From Euglena gracilis (taxonomy: Eukaryota; Euglenida; Euglenophyceae; Euglenales), in the NCBI GenBank assembly GCA_039621445.1, contig CP154957.1, forward strand, positions 17,554,595 to 17,618,594: 64,000 nt of DNA. The letters run 5' to 3'. Within the stretch, counting starts at the first letter, position 1; each line of letters starts with the position of its first letter. Below the pieces are notes generated by a model. The model searched no databases. It was not told the origin of the DNA and worked only from the letters and a program-made list of their open reading frames with translations. Shown here piece by piece: positions 42,698 to 53,109 of this stretch. The position numbers were made by a program, and so were the translations under genes.

Positions 42698-45600
42698 CAA
42701 AAAAACGAATGAAGACACAATCTGTGTGAGTGGGGCTACAAACATCGGAGGAGAAGGGGATGAACTATGCAATATTGATGGAGCAGCCCAAATTCGTGAT
42801 GAGAATAATGACAATGACATTGCCGATGAAATCGACAATGATGATGACGATGATGAGGATGATAGCGAACATGAGGAATCTCAGAATGAATGTGCTGAGA
42901 ACACCAATAAAGATGGAGATGGGGAGGACAGGAGAATGCTTGATGCAACTGCCATCCTAATGGATTCTCGTGGGATGGACAATTTGGATGACCCTTTTGT
43001 AGAAGAGGTGGGCACAACAGAACTGGTTTCCCTTTTGCATGAAGGAAAGTCAATAATCGTGGGCTTCCCCGCGGCATACAATTATGCTTTACGGGGTGGT
43101 GAATTAGAAAACATTAGTGCCTTGGAGTATGCTGCCCATTTTTCATTACAAACTGATGCCAATGCTGGCAGCACCGATGGTGAACCATGTCCAAAAGTAA
43201 CCACTTTTAATTTGCATGACAGGCATTTATTGGCTGGAACATGGGTACAGAAAATGGGAAATCAATTTCGGTGTCCAGTGTTGTCGGGGAAAAAGTTGCC
43301 AAAATGGCCTGGGGCGGATGGACTGCCACGAATCCAGAAAACCTGGGCTCAATTTGTCATGACTCTGATAGTTCCGTGGAGTATTGATAATCCACCGAAA
43401 ATTTCATGGGCTGATTTTTGTAAGTGGGAACAGTGTGCAGGAGAAAAAGATGCACCATATGTAGATCGTGCACGGGTTGCTTATGTTCAGAGGTTGAAAA
43501 GCCTAACCACCGTTTCACAAAAATCTTCGATTCTTTCTGCCATAATCAGAAACAGAAACCAAAAGAAGTGGGGTACTGCGCACCCACTGGACATAAATTT
43601 TGATGCTTTGGCAGAAAGAAGTGCAATGCAAGAAATGAGGCATTGTACAAAAATTCAGCATTTTCACGACACCCTGCACAACCTTCATGAGGCCATGCAG
43701 AAATTTAGCAACGAAGGTTTCAACGAAAGCGACCATGACGAGCCACGGTTGGTTAATGTGCTATTGAAAACCTTCGCCAGACATGGGGAAGAACACGGAC
43801 AGCCAATGCCATGTCCAACAACTAGCAAGTGCTTCGCATTGCACATTAACAATGCAAACCCATTTGATCCTAAGGTTCCCTTATCAGATACTTTGAATAA
43901 GACGTACCTGGCATTGAAAAGCGATGATTTTCCGCGCGCAGAACTCGGTTCCCGGGTGGGAACAAACCCAGCCACAGTACACCTATGTGGTCAAAGCAGT
44001 GTGCTTTTGACGGAGGAACAAGAAAGTTTCGTAAAAATGATTACGGATTACGTGCAACTTGTTTGCATTGCAGATCCATCATGCAAAACAACCGCTCCAC
44101 TCGTCGTAGTACATGCTGGACCTGGAACAGGCAAAAGCACAATGGCAAGGGAATTGCATAACCGGCTGTCCATGGCATTTGGTTCAAATGTTTTGCGCTT
44201 CATGGCCCCTTCCGGGGTTGCTGCATGCAATTTGCATCGAGGGTCAACGTGCCACCATGCAGTGGGGTTGAGTGTGTATGGAGAGGAAGGTATGAATGAC
44301 ACTGCACAGGATGGAGGAAGGGAAAAATTATACCGTTTGAGATCCCAGTTCACAGGTTGCAAAGTGCTTCTCATTGATGAAATGTCCATGTTGACCTGCA
44401 AAATGTTGCGGGACATTGACAAGCGCTTGCGCAAAGTGTGCGACAACAACACTGAACCATTCGGGGGAATGTGTGTGGTTCTAATGGGTGATTTCGTTCA
44501 AATTCCCCCAGTTGGGGGGGGAGATCTATACATCAAACCTAAGACACAATTTGCAGGAATGTTGGATGCATTAGAAGGCTATACGTTGTTTCAATCCTTC
44601 AAAGTCCTCAGCCTCAACACCCAACACAGAGCAAAGGATCCTGAGCACATGGCTGCAGTGGCAGCTTACCGGAATTTTTCACTACAAGGACTGCAGGCGC
44701 GAGACACATTTTTGGCATCGTTGAAAATGATAACAGCCTCTGATTTTCAAAGGGACAGGTCGTGGTCAAATGCCCTTATTGTCTCCACAGACCGAAAGTG
44801 TGTACACATGGTGAATGAAGTCATGGTTCGGTTATGTGCTGAAAGCATGAGAAAACCCATAATAAAATGGAAGTTACCATTGAAAAATGATTTTGCCGCC
44901 TGCATTGGTGAAGATTTACAAAATGTCATGTACGCCAAAGTGAAGGATTTATGGGCATATGTTGTGGAAGGTTGTCCTATCACTTTGACATACAACATAC
45001 GGCCGGAACGAGGGTTGTCAAATGGAACAAGGGCTTTTATCCATTCCCTCGTGCTGAATGAACATGAGCTCCAGGAGACGTTGGAAAGGATTTCGGGGGC
45101 ATTGCCGGGGGAAATTATAACGTTGGAATACCCCCCTTATGCTGTAAATGTAGTTGTTTCCGGTGAGGTGACAGACGATGCTGCTCTTGGCGTCACAGAG
45201 GAGGGTGGAAGAATCATTCCCTTGTTTTCTATGCCACGGGAGGTTAACGTTGCGCGGTACATGCATCTATCGTCCAAAAAAAGGGGCATTGTGACAGTGA
45301 TGGCACATCCTTTTAATTTGTTGTTTGCAACAACTTTTCATGGTGTCCAATGTCGAACATTGGACAAAATTATTTTATGTGTTGACCATCCGATAACTCC
45401 CACTTTGTCATACAATGCGTTTTATGTTGGTATCAGTCGGGTCAGACGTACAGAGGACATACGCCTCATTCAACTCAGGAGTAATGATGATCTTTGCACG
45501 ATTGTGCGAAGATTGCGCTCCTTACTTCCCCGTGCGCAGCTGGTGAATTATATGTGCCAACACAAGTCCATGCCAATGACTTTCAAGCATTTACAAAACT

Positions 45601-46490
45601 TGTATTTGCAGGTGGGGATATCGTACGATGGGAAGGGAGCAGACAAAGTATTGAAACCTGGGGCAGACAATGTTTTAAAATTTCAGTGTAGGAAAGGATG
45701 TGGACAAAGGTACCCTTCAAACACTGCACGGAACGATCACGAGAAAATTTGTGCAACAATATTACAGCATTCTGGATTATATGCGTGTCGTATGGGATGT
45801 GGGCGCACATGGACGAAGGATGCACATCGAAAATTGCATGAACCACATTGCAAAAGTTTACACAATCCCGCCAATGGAGATGCGCCAGTGACGGAACCTG
45901 ATTCTGTTGACGCGAGCATTGTCGTGCAATTAAATCTTCAAAACACACAACGGGACCAACATACGAGGGAGGAAATGAATGCTTCCATCAATTGTTCCGA
46001 GTTGGTGAATGTATCAGATTGCGTTCCAAAGGTGGCTGCGAATATTTGGAAGGCAAAGGGGGATGGTTCTTGTTTTTTTTATTGCGTGCTGGGTTCAAAT
46101 GAGCCCAGGGATGCAATACAATTACGCCACAGACTTGCTAGTTACATTGCGGCCCAATGGAATTCCAGAGTGCCAGGATTTGACATTCCTGTTGGGGATG
46201 TTCTGATGGGGATTGGCTACCAGCGTGAGCAGTATCTCACGTCCCTCTTAAGCCACAACCATTGGGCTGAAGAGCCCGAGATAGTCCTGATATGTCACAT
46301 GCTCGGCATCAGAATAAACGTATTTTTGGATGTAGGTGAACATTGGCGACGATGCACACAATATGGGAATGCAGGGCCTATCCTTTCGGTGGTTTATCAA
46401 CAAAATCCACCACATTACGATGTCCTGAGACAACCTCCCCCAGAAGCAATGGTTGCTCGGCAAAACAAGAGGAGAAAAACAACCGAGTGA
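42675..46490 (+). CDS. Helentron ORF, part 4: Pif1-type helicase, zinc fingers and OTU protease
   Basis: After an acidic linker (residues DNDDDDDEDD near 42835) comes a superfamily 1B helicase of the Pif1/RRM3 type. Its motifs are GPGTGKST (Walker A, about 44118), LLIDEMSML (Walker B, about 44367), MGDFVQIPPVGG, LNTQHRA, NIRPERGLSNGT and YVGISRVRR. Two CxxxCG...H-type zinc fingers follow (about 45690-45860). The C-terminus is an OTU cysteine protease: KGDGSCFFYC with the catalytic Asp/Cys region (about 46053) and HYDVL with the His (about 46411). The helicase would unwind the strand during rolling-circle copying; the OTU role in these elements is not known. Stop TGA is at 46488-46490. The coding frame is open from about 42,660 without an ATG, consistent with it being joined to part 3. 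Confidence 0.9.
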   Translation, partial: PNVEQLGDKKTNEDTICVSGATNIGGEGDELCNIDGAAQIRDENNDNDIADEIDNDDDDDEDDSEHEESQNECAENTNKDGDGEDRRMLDATAILMDSRGMDNLDDPFVEEVGTTELVSLLHEGKSIIVGFPAAYNYALRGGELENISALEYAAHFSLQTDANAGSTDGEPCPKVTTFNLHDRHLLAGTWVQKMGNQFRCPVLSGKKLPKWPGADGLPRIQKTWAQFVMTLIVPWSIDNPPKISWADFCKWEQCAGEKDAPYVDRARVAYVQRLKSLTTVSQKSSILSAIIRNRNQKKWGTAHPLDINFDALAERSAMQEMRHCTKIQHFHDTLHNLHEAMQKFSNEGFNESDHDEPRLVNVLLKTFARHGEEHGQPMPCPTTSKCFALHINNANPFDPKVPLSDTLNKTYLALKSDDFPRAELGSRVGTNPATVHLCGQSSVLLTEEQESFVKMITDYVQLVCIADPSCKTTAPLVVVHAGPGTGKSTMARELHNRLSMAFGSNVLRFMAPSGVAACNLHRGSTCHHAVGLSVYGEEGMNDTAQDGGREKLYRLRSQFTGCKVLLIDEMSMLTCKMLRDIDKRLRKVCDNNTEPFGGMCVVLMGDFVQIPPVGGGDLYIKPKTQFAGMLDALEGYTLFQSFKVLSLNTQHRAKDPEHMAAVAAYRNFSLQGLQARDTFLASLKMITASDFQRDRSWSNALIVSTDRKCVHMVNEVMVRLCAESMRKPIIKWKLPLKNDFAACIGEDLQNVMYAKVKDLWAYVVEGCPITLTYNIRPERGLSNGTRAFIHSLVLNEHELQETLERISGALPGEIITLEYPPYAVNVVVSGEVTDDAALGVTEEGGRIIPLFSMPREVNVARYMHLSSKKRGIVTVMAHPFNLLFATTFHGVQCRTLDKIILCVDHPITPTLSYNAFYVGISRVRRTEDIRLIQLRSNDDLCTIVRRLRSLLPRAQLVNYMCQHKSMPMTFKHLQNLYLQVGISYDGKGADKVLKPGADNVLKFQCRKGCGQRYPSNTARNDHEKICATILQHSGLYACRMGCGRTWTKDAHRKLHEPHCKSLHNPANGDAPVTEPDSVDASIVVQLNLQNTQRDQHTREEMNASINCSELVNVSDCVPKVAANIWKAKGDGSCFFYCVLGSNEPRDAIQLRHRLASYIAAQWNSRVPGFDIPVGDVLMGIGYQREQYLTSLLSHNHWAEEPEIVLICHMLGIRINVFLDVGEHWRRCTQYGNAGPILSVVYQQNPPHYDVLRQPPPEAMVARQNKRRKTTE

Positions 46491-46507
46491 CACAAGCATC
46501 CCCCCCC

Positions 46508-48780
46508 GGTACCCGACGTGAGTGCACAATGTGCACCAGCCGAGTACACAAGCTGCACCATGAGGAAGGAAATGGCATGCCTGTCGGCATAATTTCGATG
46601 CCCACACACGAGTGCACAATGTGCACCAAGCGAGTGCAAGATCAGCACCATGAAAATGCAAATCGCTATTTTATGTTCCGTTATGTGGCCATCGTTTAAT
46701 TGCCACACATGAGTGCACGATGTGCACCAGGCGAGTGCAAGAGCTGCACGGCGGTGAGTATAGAGGATGCACCGTTTTCACCCCCCCCCCGTCACCCATT
46801 TGTTCAAGGTCGTGCAGGGGCATCGCCCCCACTAGCCATTCAGTGAGCACAGGGCCTGCACCTTTTTCACTACCCCCCATTTGAACAAGGCCGTGCAGGG
46901 GCATCGCCCCCCACTAGCCATAGGAGTGAGTACAGGGCCCGCACCATCCCCCCCCGTCCTACCCATTTGAACAAGGCCGTGCAGGGGCATCGCCCCCAAA
47001 AGCCATTGAATGAGTACAGGGCCCGCACCGTTTTCACCCCCCCAGCACCCATTTGAACAAGGCCGTGCAGGGGCACTGCCCCCCACTAGCCATCCAGTGT
47101 GTACCGAAACTGCACCGTTTTCCACCCCCCCCCCTCGGTACCCATTTGGTCTCAAGGCCATGCAGGGGCACCGCCCCCCACCAGCCATCGAGTGTGTACC
47201 GAAACTGCACCGTTTTTGACCTCCCCCCTCCTCGGTACCCATTTGGTCCCAAGGCCGTGCAGGGGCATCGCCCCCCACTAGCCATCGAGTGTGTACCGAA
47301 ACTGCACCGTTTTCGCCCCCCCCCCCTCGGTACCCATTTGGTCTCAAGGCCGTGCAGGGGCATCGCCCCCCACTAGCCATTGAGTGTGTACCGAAACTGC
47401 ACCGTTTTCCACCCCCTCCTCGGTACCCATTTGGTCTCAAGGCCATGCAGGGGCACCGCCCCCCACCAGCCATCGAGTGTGTACCGAAACTGCACCGTTT
47501 TTGACCTCCCCCCTCCTCGGTACCCATTTGGTCCCAAGGCCGTGCAGGGGCACCGCCCCCCACCAGCCATCGAGTGTGTACCGAAACTGCACCGTTTTTG
47601 ACCCCCCCCCCTCGGTACCCATTTGGTCTCAAGGCCGTGCAGGGGCATCGCCCCCCACTAGCCATCGAGTGTGTACCGAAACTGCACCGTTTTCCACCCC
47701 CCCCTCGGTACCCACTTGGTCTCAAGGCCATGCAGGGGCACCGCCCCCCACCAGCCATCGAGTGTGTACCGATACTGCACTGTTTTTGCCCCCCCCCCTC
47801 GGTACCCATTTGGTCTCAAGGCCGTGCAGGGGCACCGCCCCCCACCAGCCATCGAGTGTGTACCGAAACTGCACCTTTTTCCCCCCCCCCCCTCGGTACC
47901 CATTTGGTCTCAAGGCCGTGCAGGGGCACTGCCCCCCACCAGCCATCACGTGAGTAAAGGGCCCGCACCATTCCCTCCCCCCCCCCCCGGTACCGATTTG
48001 ATTAAAGCCGTGCAGGGGCAACGCCCCCCACCAGCCATCGAGTGAGTACAGGGCCCACACGGTCCCCCCCCCTCGGTACCCATTTGATCTTAAGGCCGTG
48101 CAGGGGCACGCCCCCACCAGCCATCGAGTGAGACCCCACCCCCCCCACCCCCCCCCCCCCCCCCCCCCCCCACCCCCCCCCCCCCCACCCCCCCCCCCCC
48201 CCACCCCCACCCCACCCCCACCCCCCACCCCCCCCCCCGCCCCCCCCCCCCCCACCCCCACCCGCCCCCCACCCCACCCCCCCCCAAACAGGCCGTGTCA
48301 GGGGCAACGCCCCCCCACCACAGCCTGTCGATTGATTACCTTCCCGCCACCGTCCCCCCCCCCGGTACCCATTTGATTAAGGCCGTGCAGGGGCATCGCC
48401 CCCCACCAGCCATCGCGTGAGTACAGGGCCTGCACCGTTTTCACCCCCCCCCCCCCGCTACCCATTTGATCAAGGCCGTGCAGGGGCATCGCCCCCCCCA
48501 CCAGCCATCGAGTGAGTACAGGGCCCGCACCATTTTTACCCCCCATGGTACCCATTTGATCAAGGCCGTGCAGGGGCATTGCCCCCCACCAGCCATTGAG
48601 TGAGTAAAGGACCCACACCGTCCCCCCCCCCCCCAATTACCCCTTTCAACAAGCCCGTGCAGGGGAATCAGCCCCCACCAGCCGTCCAATGAGTAAAGGG
48701 CCTGCACCTTTTTCAATCCCCTCCCGACCAGTTTCAGCAAGGCCGTGCAGTTGCATTGCCTCCCACCAACCATCCAGTGA
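46508..48780. repeat. Satellite of about 95-bp units, about 21 copies plus 3 founder-like copies
   Basis: Starts about 18 bp after the helicase stop. Three diverged units at about 46508, 46605 and 46700 carry GAGTGCACAATGTGCACC. They are followed by about 21 units with GGCCGTGCAGGGGCA, CGCCCCCCACCAGCC, GAGTGTGTACCGAAACTGC and a C-tract before GGTACCCATTTG. Period is 78-98 bp. The C-tract of one unit is expanded to about 150 bases (48134-48290). Long repetitive open frames on both strands are side effects of the repeat. Confidence 0.9.
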
Positions 48781-49480
48781 GCACCGTTTTCCATTCTCCT
48801 CCTAAAAAACTTTGAAAGTCGTTTAGGGGCATACCCCGCCCAGACAAACCACACTTGGAAAAGAAAAGCAAAAACAGCAATAACGAATGTCCATTCTGCG
48901 GCCATGTTTCAATTGTCTGCACATCAGTGCGTGGCGACGAGCGGGTACACGAGCTGGCCAAAGGAACTAGATCACAGTACACGTTGATAATGGGCGAGAC
49001 ACAGGAAGAATTCCCGTATCGGAAAGCAGAATATAACACATCTCAAAACTTCTGTCTCCGAAACTTCTGCCTGCATAGCGCACAACCCTGTTGCATTGCA
49101 ACTTCTAGGTCAAGTTACTTCGGCAATGCGTTCATTTTGGCTGCATCCCAAGAGCCAAGAGACAAATCCGCTTCCTTTGTTCATGCGTCAATCAGAATGT
49201 TGTGAATCAGAATGACGTCAATGAAAATGCTTCCTTCTGCAATCCATTCGGCAAACACCGAAAGAAATAGACACTCCGGAAGTGTACTCTAACTCTAATC
49301 ATTCACCATCCAATTTTTCAAGTGGCAAATCTCGCCGGTCCCCATTCCGACGGAAAAGCCACATCCCCTTTCGGTAAAACCCCTCTCCCCTAACCCCTGA
49401 CACCGAGCTATCTCGCTGATTAACACTACACACCTAAAAGTAACTAACCCTAACAACCTAACATTGACTAAACCTTACCT
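48781..49480. other. No feature recognised
   Basis: Unique-looking sequence without a long frame on either strand, and no RNA gene seen. It may contain the 3' end of the Helentron. Confidence 0.5.
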
Positions 49481-49735
49481 ACAACCAGGGACGAAACCCC
49501 CTAACCTCTTGCCCATGGCAAGATAGGAAGGTAGGTAACCGCCCGCAACCGTGCGGGTCTCCGGTACCCATAGCCGGGGATACCCAAGCCGATGACATCC
49601 CATCGTCACCACCCTACTTTAGGGCCAACGACAATGGGAGCGGTGCGAAATCGGGGTAACCACGCCTGGGCCGCATCAACTGTTCGGAGGCGTCCCGAAT
49701 AACTATAAGAGTACTGTCTTTTCCCCTTTTTAAGA
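49481..49735. other. GC-rich block with several short stems, unidentified
   Basis: In a locally AT-rich area this block has CCCGCA/TGCGGG (about 49541-49556), GGTACCC facing GGGGATACC, and TGAC/GTCA around CATCCCATC, and ends at a pyrimidine/T run (TCTTTTCCCCTTTTT). It is not a tRNA, 5S rRNA or any structure I recognise. It could be a transcribed RNA, a retrotransposon 5' region or a SINE-like piece. Confidence 0.4.
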
Positions 49736-49760
49736 ATAAAAAAATACAATTTTTGTGTTT

Positions 49761-49930
49761 TAAATTGATACACTACTATATTAATTAAATATTAATTCGT
49801 TCAATATAAAATGAAGTCATTTTGTATAAGAGATGTAATGAGTTATACTTATTACATCTCTGATACACAATTATTTCATTTTCCCTTGAATCAATTAATA
49901 TTTATCTGTTACGATAGTATATTAATTTAT
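49761..49930. repeat. AT-rich imperfect palindrome of about 170 bp
   Basis: The centre is AGAGATGTAAT (49829-49839) facing ATTACATCTCT (49851-49861). Outside it TGTAT/ATACA, ATGAA/TTCAT, TTCAA/TTGAA and TTAATTAAATATTAATT facing AATTAATATTTAT continue the symmetry to about 49762 and 49928, with mismatches. It resembles a foldback or MITE-like element, or an organelle-derived insert. Confidence 0.75.
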
Positions 49931-51749
49931 ACACATAATTATATATGATGGCAATAATGCTGTGTGTATATGTATGTGGTGTTGGATAATACTGGTGTAT
50001 ATATGTTTTAACTTACTTTGGCACAAAACCATGTTTCGAAGTCTGAAAGTACCATGAACGCCCCCGTCCGGGCCGAGTTAACAACCCCTCATCCTCAGGG
50101 GAAATATCGCATTTTGAAGGTCCACTTTTTATGCCTTTGGGGGCAAAGTTCTATCCCACAAAATTGAAGTTCCCCTAAAACAAACCTGTTTGATTGAATT
50201 GAGGACCCATCACAGGTTGGCCTTTGACTGATGTCCAGCTTCAACTGCAGAATTCCAATTACGGGGGGGGTTCGGGGGGGGGGGGGGGATGCCTCTGTTT
50301 CACGTGCAGGTCAAAGAAATCGAGAAAATTCAAATCATTTCGCACACACCATATTGCATACACTCCCGTATGGAGAACCGTGAGAAAAAACCTCAGTTCA
50401 TTTTTTGTGTGTTGAGCTTTACTGTTCAATTGCTCGCTCTGTCCATTCTGTTTTGGCCCACATTCCCAGAAAGCATGCTTTCCTTTTTCGCTCGTCTCTT
50501 TCGCCTCCTTCCAATGGATGCCCCTGCTGCGCCAGCTACGTTGCTCAACGTCATGGAGGAATTTCATTGAACGTACACATTGCAGCAAGTATTTTGAAAT
50601 GTCTACTGACATTGTCCGCAGTTTTCCTAAACCTGCATTCTGTTTATATTGGTATAGATGCATGTGCATCTATACACACACACAGTCCTGTGTATTCCCT
50701 TGCAAGACACAATTTGCTTCTTCGTGATCTTTATATGCCTGCAATTCCTTTGTTCCTGTCCCTGCAACTCCCCGCCAAGCAGACCGATGCGCAGTACCTG
50801 GGTGGGAGGTGTTTGAGTCAGGCATGTGCACACTTGTTTCAATGGACCAACAGCATTTTGCCAAATCCGTCTTGCCGTTTTTTTTAACCTATGTTCCCCT
50901 GCATATTCGTCTCGCTGACTATTCATCTATCTAACACACACAACGTCATGAGCATTCCGTTGCAACTGTTTCTTTGTATTCATTTGTATTTATTCATTTC
51001 TTTCTGTTCATTTCATTGTATGTCCGTGTATTTGTGCAAATCTTTTAATCCTGTCCTTTTTGGCCCGGTGCTGCACACTTGCAGAAAAAAAAATTAGACA
51101 AACCGCCGAAAAAAAACGGGCTGTCAAACATACAGAGTGTAGGGAATTCATTATTTGTTTGGCATCACTCTATTCCATGCAGCCCTCCGTCTTTAATCAC
51201 TCCCTCTTAATGCCATTCTGCATTCTGCCTGCAAACAACAACTGGAAGCCCAGGTTCATCGCTTGGAAAGTGAGGTTGCATTCAGACCACATCATGCTGA
51301 ACATAAGAAATTTATACGCAGTTTGCTCGATAAATAAATGTACGTCACATGGAACTATCCAGTTCCCGCAACACCTCCATTGTATAAAAAAGGTGTGGTC
51401 TGTGGGGGAGGTTGAAGCGTCGCCATGAAGAAGACGCCGAGAATATTGCTCGTGACGTCCGGCAACGCGTGTGGCACGAGGTGGAGACCCGTGGTTTCTA
51501 CAGGTCTGACTCTGCTCACCACACCACACCTGCTCACTACACTTGAACATAGAATACGTTGCCCAAATACTTGGCAAAACCAGCTATCAAGAGACAGAAA
51601 CACATTCCCGAATCAATAGAACATTTAGCATGAAATTTGCAATGACATTCACCACGTCATTGTGAATGAATGCCTGGATATCCAAGGTCCCCAATTGGCA
51701 AGCCACAATCTGCTTTATTGGCCTCTGCACAAAACCCAAAACACCCCAG
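49931..51749 (+). other. No gene fixed; one exon-like segment
   Basis: Mostly low-GC sequence. At about 51400-51503 one plus-strand frame reads EDAENIARDVRQRVWHEVE and TRGFYR before a TACAG|GTCTG donor and could be an upstream exon of the gene that follows, but its phase does not directly fit the exon at 51750. A G-run lies at about 50265-50288. Confidence 0.3.
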
Positions 51750-52587
51750 TTTCGCAAGGCATCTTACCAACACCATTTCGGCTCCTCTCACAGTGAGATG
51801 CAAGTGAGACCACGTTGCGACCACTGCGGCCGCATTGAACCTGGGCAACAATGTGTCATCACCATGGTTAGCACAACGCTCTTTCCTTCTTTCCCATCCC
51901 TCCATTGTTTCACGAGCATTCTCCCTTTTTGGCAAAAAGGGACACCCAACAGATAATGGTCACTTTCTATGTGTTGCAGTCCAGCCCTGACATCGCTCTG
52001 AAGCGTGCCGAGGAAAGGGCAAGGGCAAGGGGAAGGGGAAGGGCACCACCAAAGGTCAAGGGAAGGGAAAACCCTAAGGTGTCCTACCTTGCGTCCTCGT
52101 TATCCTCTCTCTTTATGTTTCAACATTCACTTTGCATTTCGCAATGCCATTTTCTTTTCCACACTGCCTCCATTTGCCAATTCTCTTTCTGCATATTCTT
52201 AGGACCGGCGTCATATAGACACCGTTGCTGAGCGTTTGCGGCGAGAAACTGGTTTCCAACCGTTTTTCCATTGGCAATACAGTTCGCCTGTATTCGTTAC
52301 GGCTGTGGCAACTTGTATGCCTGGCAACCGTGCCCTCGAAATCTCACTCTGCGTCGCAAGCCCCTATGGCTTTCATGCATTGTTAGCTCAAAACTTTGGG
52401 AAGAAAACGTGTTTTCACCCTCTTGTTCTCCTCCCCGGCACAATGGCCGTCAGGTTTCATACAAACAATCCGTTCAAAATTCACGAACTCTTTTCCCTTC
52501 GCGTGAACATGATTTTGGAAAACAATGTGTTCAAAATGACGGCAGTGCTGCCGCCCGTCATTGCTACTACCTCCTGATAACCCCGAG
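51750..52587 (+). CDS. Putative upstream exons of the AlkB-like gene
   Basis: Four plus-strand segments bounded by AG and GT all have whole-codon lengths and join in one frame: 51750-51866 (39 codons), 51980-52078 (33), 52203-52289 (29) and 52546-52587 (14). They encode a possible zinc-binding motif (CDHCGRIEPGQQC), a basic Arg/Gly stretch (RAEERARARGRGRAPP), RHIDTVAERLRRETGF, and a Pro-rich end followed by a strong donor (GAG|GTATGT). The consistent phase and clean acceptors (CCCCAG, TTGCAG, TTCTTAG) support real exons. Whether they belong to the dioxygenase gene 0.5 kb downstream, and how they join it, is inferred. No domain name can be given. Confidence 0.5.
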
Positions 52588-53109
52588 GTATGTTTTTCCA
52601 AGCCATGGTTAGCAGGTTACCTTTCTTCTCTGCCGTTTGTTGCCATTGTTCATTGAACCAAATGTTGCACACCCTTCCAGGCAATTCCTACATCTGGTGT
52701 TTTGGCCATCGGAAGAACTTCATCCAAGTGTTTTCCGTCTTGTACGGGCATGATCCGTTCGTGATGCCATGCCGCAATTTTGTGTGTTTTTTTTGGCTTA
52801 CTACACAGCTCCCTTGCTCTATCCAAACAGAATTTTCTTTGACACGCGCAATGATTCCTGGGTTGAACTACTTCCCCGCCCACCCTGCTGCTTGGAACCG
52901 TTTGCAACTTTTACAACATGCATTTGGGCTATGGCATTATTACATGACTCCCAAGAAACATTTCCTTCCCACACCACCATTCCGAGTAAAGGAATGAATG
53001 AGGAATAATTCATGAAAGATGACGGGAAGGGTCACTTTTGCATTAATTCGGATCTGCATTCACTTCCGAAAAACTCCCACAAAGCAGAGGTTTGATTCAA
53101 CATTATCAG

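Larger units (their letters stand above)
38166..48780 (+). mobile_element. Helentron/Helitron-type rolling-circle transposon (approximate limits)
   Basis: This block separates family-H repeats ending near 38165 from unrelated sequence after 48780. It encodes, in order, zinc fingers, a DUF6570-like segment, a Rep endonuclease with HUH and paired Tyr, a Pif1-type helicase and an OTU protease. That set is typical of the Helitron2/Helentron branch of rolling-circle transposons. The exact ends (5' TC, 3' hairpin with CTRR, or the shorter Helentron termini) could not be fixed. The tandem satellite after the last stop is included because it begins 18-20 bp after it and its first units lack homology elsewhere in the window. 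Three frameshifts make this copy non-autonomous unless they are sequence errors. Confidence 0.8.

Noticed and set aside
46832-47809. A long repetitive open frame (about 325 codons) on the minus strand in the 95-bp satellite
   Set aside because: Similar open frames exist on the plus strand and in other frames. Unit length is not a multiple of three, and C-tract lengths vary freely. It is a by-product of the repeat.
46508-48780. CRISPR-like array
   Set aside because: Units are tandem without unique spacers, and the genome is eukaryotic.
49380-49500. Telomere-like CCCTAA words
   Set aside because: Only isolated CCCTAA and CCTAAC words, not a tandem array.
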